From JAMBLL01 sp964387145 (lineage in GTDB: Bacteria > Actinomycetota > Acidimicrobiia > Spongiisociales > UBA5794): a DNA stretch of 16,035 nt. A model generated the notes under the pieces. That model worked only from the letters and a program-made list of their open reading frames with translations, searched no databases and was not told the DNA's origin. Positions 14,263 to 16,035 of the stretch are shown here, piece by piece. Position 1 is the stretch's first letter; each line of letters begins with the position of its first letter. The position numbers were made by a program, and so were the translations under genes. The stretch covers positions 1 through 16,035 of the forward strand of contig CAYLVM010000051.1 in NCBI GenBank assembly GCA_964387145.1, given 5' to 3'.

Positions 14263-14299
14263 TTGACCGATGCGGCATCGTCAGCGTTATCGTGCAGTC
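14263..14299 (+). promoter_or_regulatory. trpD promoter, leaderless
   Basis: TTGACC at 14263-14268 is a near-consensus -35 box, and TATCGT at 14288-14293 a -10 box, with a somewhat long 19-nt spacer. The ATG at 14300 is 6 nt after the -10 box and has no ribosome binding site, so the transcript is probably leaderless. Confidence 0.6.
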
Positions 14300-15328
14300 A
14301 TGGACGCATTCTCATGGCCGGACGTGCTCGGCCAACTCATGGCGGGAGAGGATCTCGGTCGCTCGGAAGCCTCCTCGGCTATGGATGAGATCATCTCAGG
14401 GAGGGCGACCGCGAGCCAGGCGGCGGGTTTCCTGGTTGCGTTGCGGACCAAGGGTGAGTCGGCGAGCGAGATGGCAGGCATGATCGATGCGATGATGTCG
14501 GTCGCAGTGACGGTCGACATCCCCGACGCCGTGGACATCGTTGGAACCGGTGGGGATGGGTACGGGACCTTCAACGTCTCGACGACGGCGGCTTTCGTAG
14601 CTGCCGGTGCCGGGGTCCGCATAGCGAAGCACGGAAACCGTGCAGCATCCTCCAAGACCGGTTCCGCCGACCTGCTCGAGGCGCTCGGGTTCGATCTCGA
14701 GCTCGGACCCCAAGCCGTTGCGGAGATGGCGGTCGATACCGGCTTCGGGTTTTTCTTCGCCCCTCGGTACCACCCTGCGATGCGCCACGCCGTACCTGTT
14801 CGCAGGGATCTTGGCGTCCGTACCGTGTTCAACTTTCTCGGGCCGTTGTGTAATCCAGGCGGTGCACGGATGTGCGTCGGATCGTCGGATGCCCGCATGG
14901 CACGCCTGATGGTCGACGTCCTCGCCAAGCGCGGTGTCGACCGCGGCTTCGTCGTGTATGGCGAAGAGGGACTTGATGAACTGTCCACCGCAGGGCCGTC
15001 CCGGATCTACCGCCTCATCGAAGGCGAGATCACCGAGGCAGAGTTCACGCCGGAGGACTTCGGCGTGACGAGATCACGGATCGAAGACATCGCCGGTGGC
15101 GATGCACAGCGCAACGTGGAGATCACCCTTTCGGTGCTCGGCGGTGATACCGGTCCGTACCGGGATGCCGCCATCGTCAACGCTGCACCTGCCCTCGTCC
15201 TTGCAGGGATCGCAGATGGATTCGTGTCCGGTGTTCAGATCGCCGCCCGGGCCATCGATTCGGGAGCCGCTCACGACGCTATGCGTCGATCGCTCGAGGC
15301 GAGCCGGAGGCTTGCAACACCGTCCTGA
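14300..15328 (+). CDS. trpD: Anthranilate phosphoribosyltransferase
   Basis: This 342-residue enzyme transfers phosphoribose from PRPP to anthranilate, the second step of tryptophan synthesis from chorismate. The PRPP-binding VGTGGDGYGT (81-90), NVSTTAA (92-98) and KHGNRAASSKTGSADLLEALG (110-130) are all present, as is the FNFLGPLCNPGG block that lines the active site. The length is normal and no key residue looks lost. The start at 14300 is set by the leaderless promoter; an ATG-like start 10 codons earlier (14270) would lie between the -35 and -10 boxes. No other trp genes are in the window, so trpD is unlinked here. The downstream lipoprotein has its own -10 box. Confidence 0.95.
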   Translation: MDAFSWPDVLGQLMAGEDLGRSEASSAMDEIISGRATASQAAGFLVALRTKGESASEMAGMIDAMMSVAVTVDIPDAVDIVGTGGDGYGTFNVSTTAAFVAAGAGVRIAKHGNRAASSKTGSADLLEALGFDLELGPQAVAEMAVDTGFGFFFAPRYHPAMRHAVPVRRDLGVRTVFNFLGPLCNPGGARMCVGSSDARMARLMVDVLAKRGVDRGFVVYGEEGLDELSTAGPSRIYRLIEGEITEAEFTPEDFGVTRSRIEDIAGGDAQRNVEITLSVLGGDTGPYRDAAIVNAAPALVLAGIADGFVSGVQIAARAIDSGAAHDAMRRSLEASRRLATPS

Positions 15329-15345
15329 TACCTGTTGGAGGCGAC

Positions 15346-15358
15346 TACGGTTCCTCCG
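15346..15358 (+). promoter_or_regulatory. -10 box for leaderless thioredoxin-like lipoprotein
   Basis: TACGGT at 15346-15351 lies 7 nt before the ATG at 15359. GGAG at 15337-15340 is 18 nt from the ATG and too far to serve as a normal ribosome binding site. No -35 box at the usual distance is clear. Confidence 0.45.
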
Positions 15359-15913
15359 ATGAAACGTATCGTCATGCTGCTCACCTTCTCGCTCGTCGCC
15401 GCCGCCTGCTCGTCGGCGGGGGACCCCACTTCGGCAGTCGGTGACGATTCCGCCACTTCGACGCCACAGTCGTCTTCTCAAGGCGCCTCGGGCGGGAAAC
15501 CGGAAGGACCCGAGGCACCCGACTTCACGCTTGCGCTCGCGAGCGGCGAATCTTTCACGCTCTCCAGCGAGGCGAAGCCCGTGTACATGATCTTCTGGGC
15601 AGAGTGGTGAAGCGTCTGTCGACGGGAGTTGCCCGTCGTCGACACAGTTTCCAACGACTACCTCGATGAGATCGCCTTCGTCGCGATCGCCGGTCGTTCA
15701 GAGATGGACAGAACTGCCGAAGTGGCCGACGGACTGTTCTCCGACAACCTCATGTGGGGCCTCGATGACAGCGTATGGAACCTCTACGGTGTGCGAGGGC
15801 AACCTACGTCGGTGCTCGTGAGCGAGGGTGTGGTCGTGGACGTGTGGTTCGGAGCGATCGGAGACGCGGCCATTCGGGAGCGACTCGATCGATTGGTGTC
15901 GATCAGTTCTTGA
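15359..15913 (+). CDS. Thioredoxin/TlpA-like lipoprotein, candidate selenoprotein (in-frame TGA at 15608)
   Basis: Read through one TGA, this frame encodes 184 residues. Residues 1-17 form a lipoprotein signal peptide (MKRIVMLLTFSLVAAAC, lipidation at Cys17). A Ser/Gly/Pro-rich linker (18-50) leads to the thioredoxin domain: APDFTLALASGESFTL, VYMIFWAEW, then TGA at codon 84, SVC, RRELPVVD. In the TlpA/ResA family this reads W-C-x-x-C-x-x-E-x-P, so the TGA replaces exactly the first active-site cysteine and Cys87 is the second. The rest is intact, including a segment YGVRGQPTSVLV with the cis-proline loop. The neighbouring genes use TGA as an ordinary stop, so the code is standard. Selenocysteine is therefore the best explanation; a recent nonsense mutation of a Cys codon is the alternative. 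The role would be extracytoplasmic thiol-disulfide or peroxide chemistry. Confidence 0.78.
15611..15647 (+). promoter_or_regulatory. Candidate bacterial SECIS hairpin
   Basis: Directly after the TGA, TGTCGAC (15617-15623) can pair with GTCGACA (15638-15644) and GGG (15624-15626) with CCC (15632-15634), leaving the 5-nt loop AGTTG and a 3-nt bulge. An alternative register pairs CGACGGG (15620-15626) with CCCGTCG (15632-15638) without a bulge and keeps the same loop. The loop starts 16 nt after the TGA and has G at its second position. Bacterial SECIS elements are hairpins in this location with a guanine near the start of the apical loop. It lies within the coding sequence, as expected in bacteria. 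Confidence 0.6.
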
Positions 15914-15997
15914 GGAGGCTCGCTGGCGCTCGCCGTTCATCGTTTACCGGCGAAACCTGAGCATCCAGAGATGGCTCGGGCTGTGAACTGTCAACCC
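15912..15997. repeat. Palindromic heptamer-repeat element, copy B
   Basis: This element starts at the stop codon of the thioredoxin-like gene. It has the same order of parts as the copy at 2162-2284: GAGGAGG (15912-15918), heptamers CGTTCAT and CGTTTAC (15934-15947), a central hairpin (CCTGAGC at 15956-15962 with GCTCGGG at 15974-15980, extended inwards by ATC/GAT), then CTGTGAA and CTGTCAA (15981-15994). The two copies also share scattered bases between the named parts. The remaining 15998-16035 shows nothing recognisable. Confidence 0.6.
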
Positions 15998-16035
15998 AGG
16001 GACCGAGTCCGTCTATTCGCCGATCGTTGTACTAC

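Noticed and set aside
15359..15610. A short 83-residue lipoprotein ending at the TGA at 15608
   Set aside because: The frame stops in the middle of the thioredoxin active site, and the downstream in-frame sequence continues the same domain to its end, so a genuine stop here is unlikely.
15608..15610. TGA decoded as tryptophan or glycine through a changed genetic code
   Set aside because: Several intact genes in the window (Nif3-like, GNAT, katA, whiB-like) end in TGA and would run on otherwise.

Overview
The window is high-GC and reads like the chromosome of an actinobacterium, most plausibly an Acidimicrobiia-type lineage, though the exact taxon cannot be fixed from sequence alone. Pointers are a WhiB-family iron-sulfur regulator, an F420-type luciferase-like oxidoreductase close to F420-dependent glucose-6-phosphate dehydrogenase, the Nif3 / zinc-ribbon coiled-coil gene pair familiar from Actinobacteria, a bacterial type A RNase P RNA, and many genes that appear to be transcribed without a leader (a TANNNT -10 box 5-8 nt before the ATG). 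No phage, IS element, CRISPR array or tRNA gene was seen.

Layout. 1-245: G-tract and inverted-repeat DNA. 246-821: two-TM methionine-rich hypothetical protein. 850-2061 (-): PLP-dependent methionine gamma-lyase-like enzyme. 2062-2425: intergenic, holding a palindromic heptamer-repeat element and a leaderless promoter. 2426-2629: orphan Flp-type pilin, tail to tail with a DUF2007 protein (2626-2925, -). 3029-5631 (+): likely operon of GNAT acetyltransferase, Nif3-like metal protein, zinc-ribbon coiled-coil protein and a DUF457-like membrane protein. 5608-6362 (-): two translationally coupled half-size TauE/SafE transporters. 6455-7135 (+): lipoprotein. 7139-8125 (-): F420-type oxidoreductase. 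8197-9648 (-): catalase. About 9866-10254 (+): decayed aquaporin. 10318-10658 (-): rnpB with a strong terminator hairpin. 10800-11078 (+): WhiB-like protein. 11080-14168 (-): ABC transporter permease and ATPase. 14300-15328 (+): trpD. 15359-15913 (+): thioredoxin/TlpA-like lipoprotein interrupted by an in-frame TGA. 15914-16035: second copy of the heptamer element.

Most notable: the gene at 15359-15913 has TGA exactly where the first cysteine of the thioredoxin CxxC should be (W-TGA-S-V-C-R-R-E-L-P). The frame then continues for 100 further sense codons with a normal thioredoxin C-terminal half including a cis-Pro loop (QPTSV), and a stable hairpin starts 5 nt after the TGA. This is best read as an exported lipoprotein selenoprotein with a U-x-x-C active site. 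Other points of interest are a dispersed, dyad-symmetric heptamer-repeat element in two copies, the split sulfite-exporter-type transporter, the aquaporin remnant beside the catalase, and an AT-rich inverted repeat between the divergent ABC transporter and trpD. Gene packing is very tight: several convergent pairs overlap or nearly touch at their stop codons.
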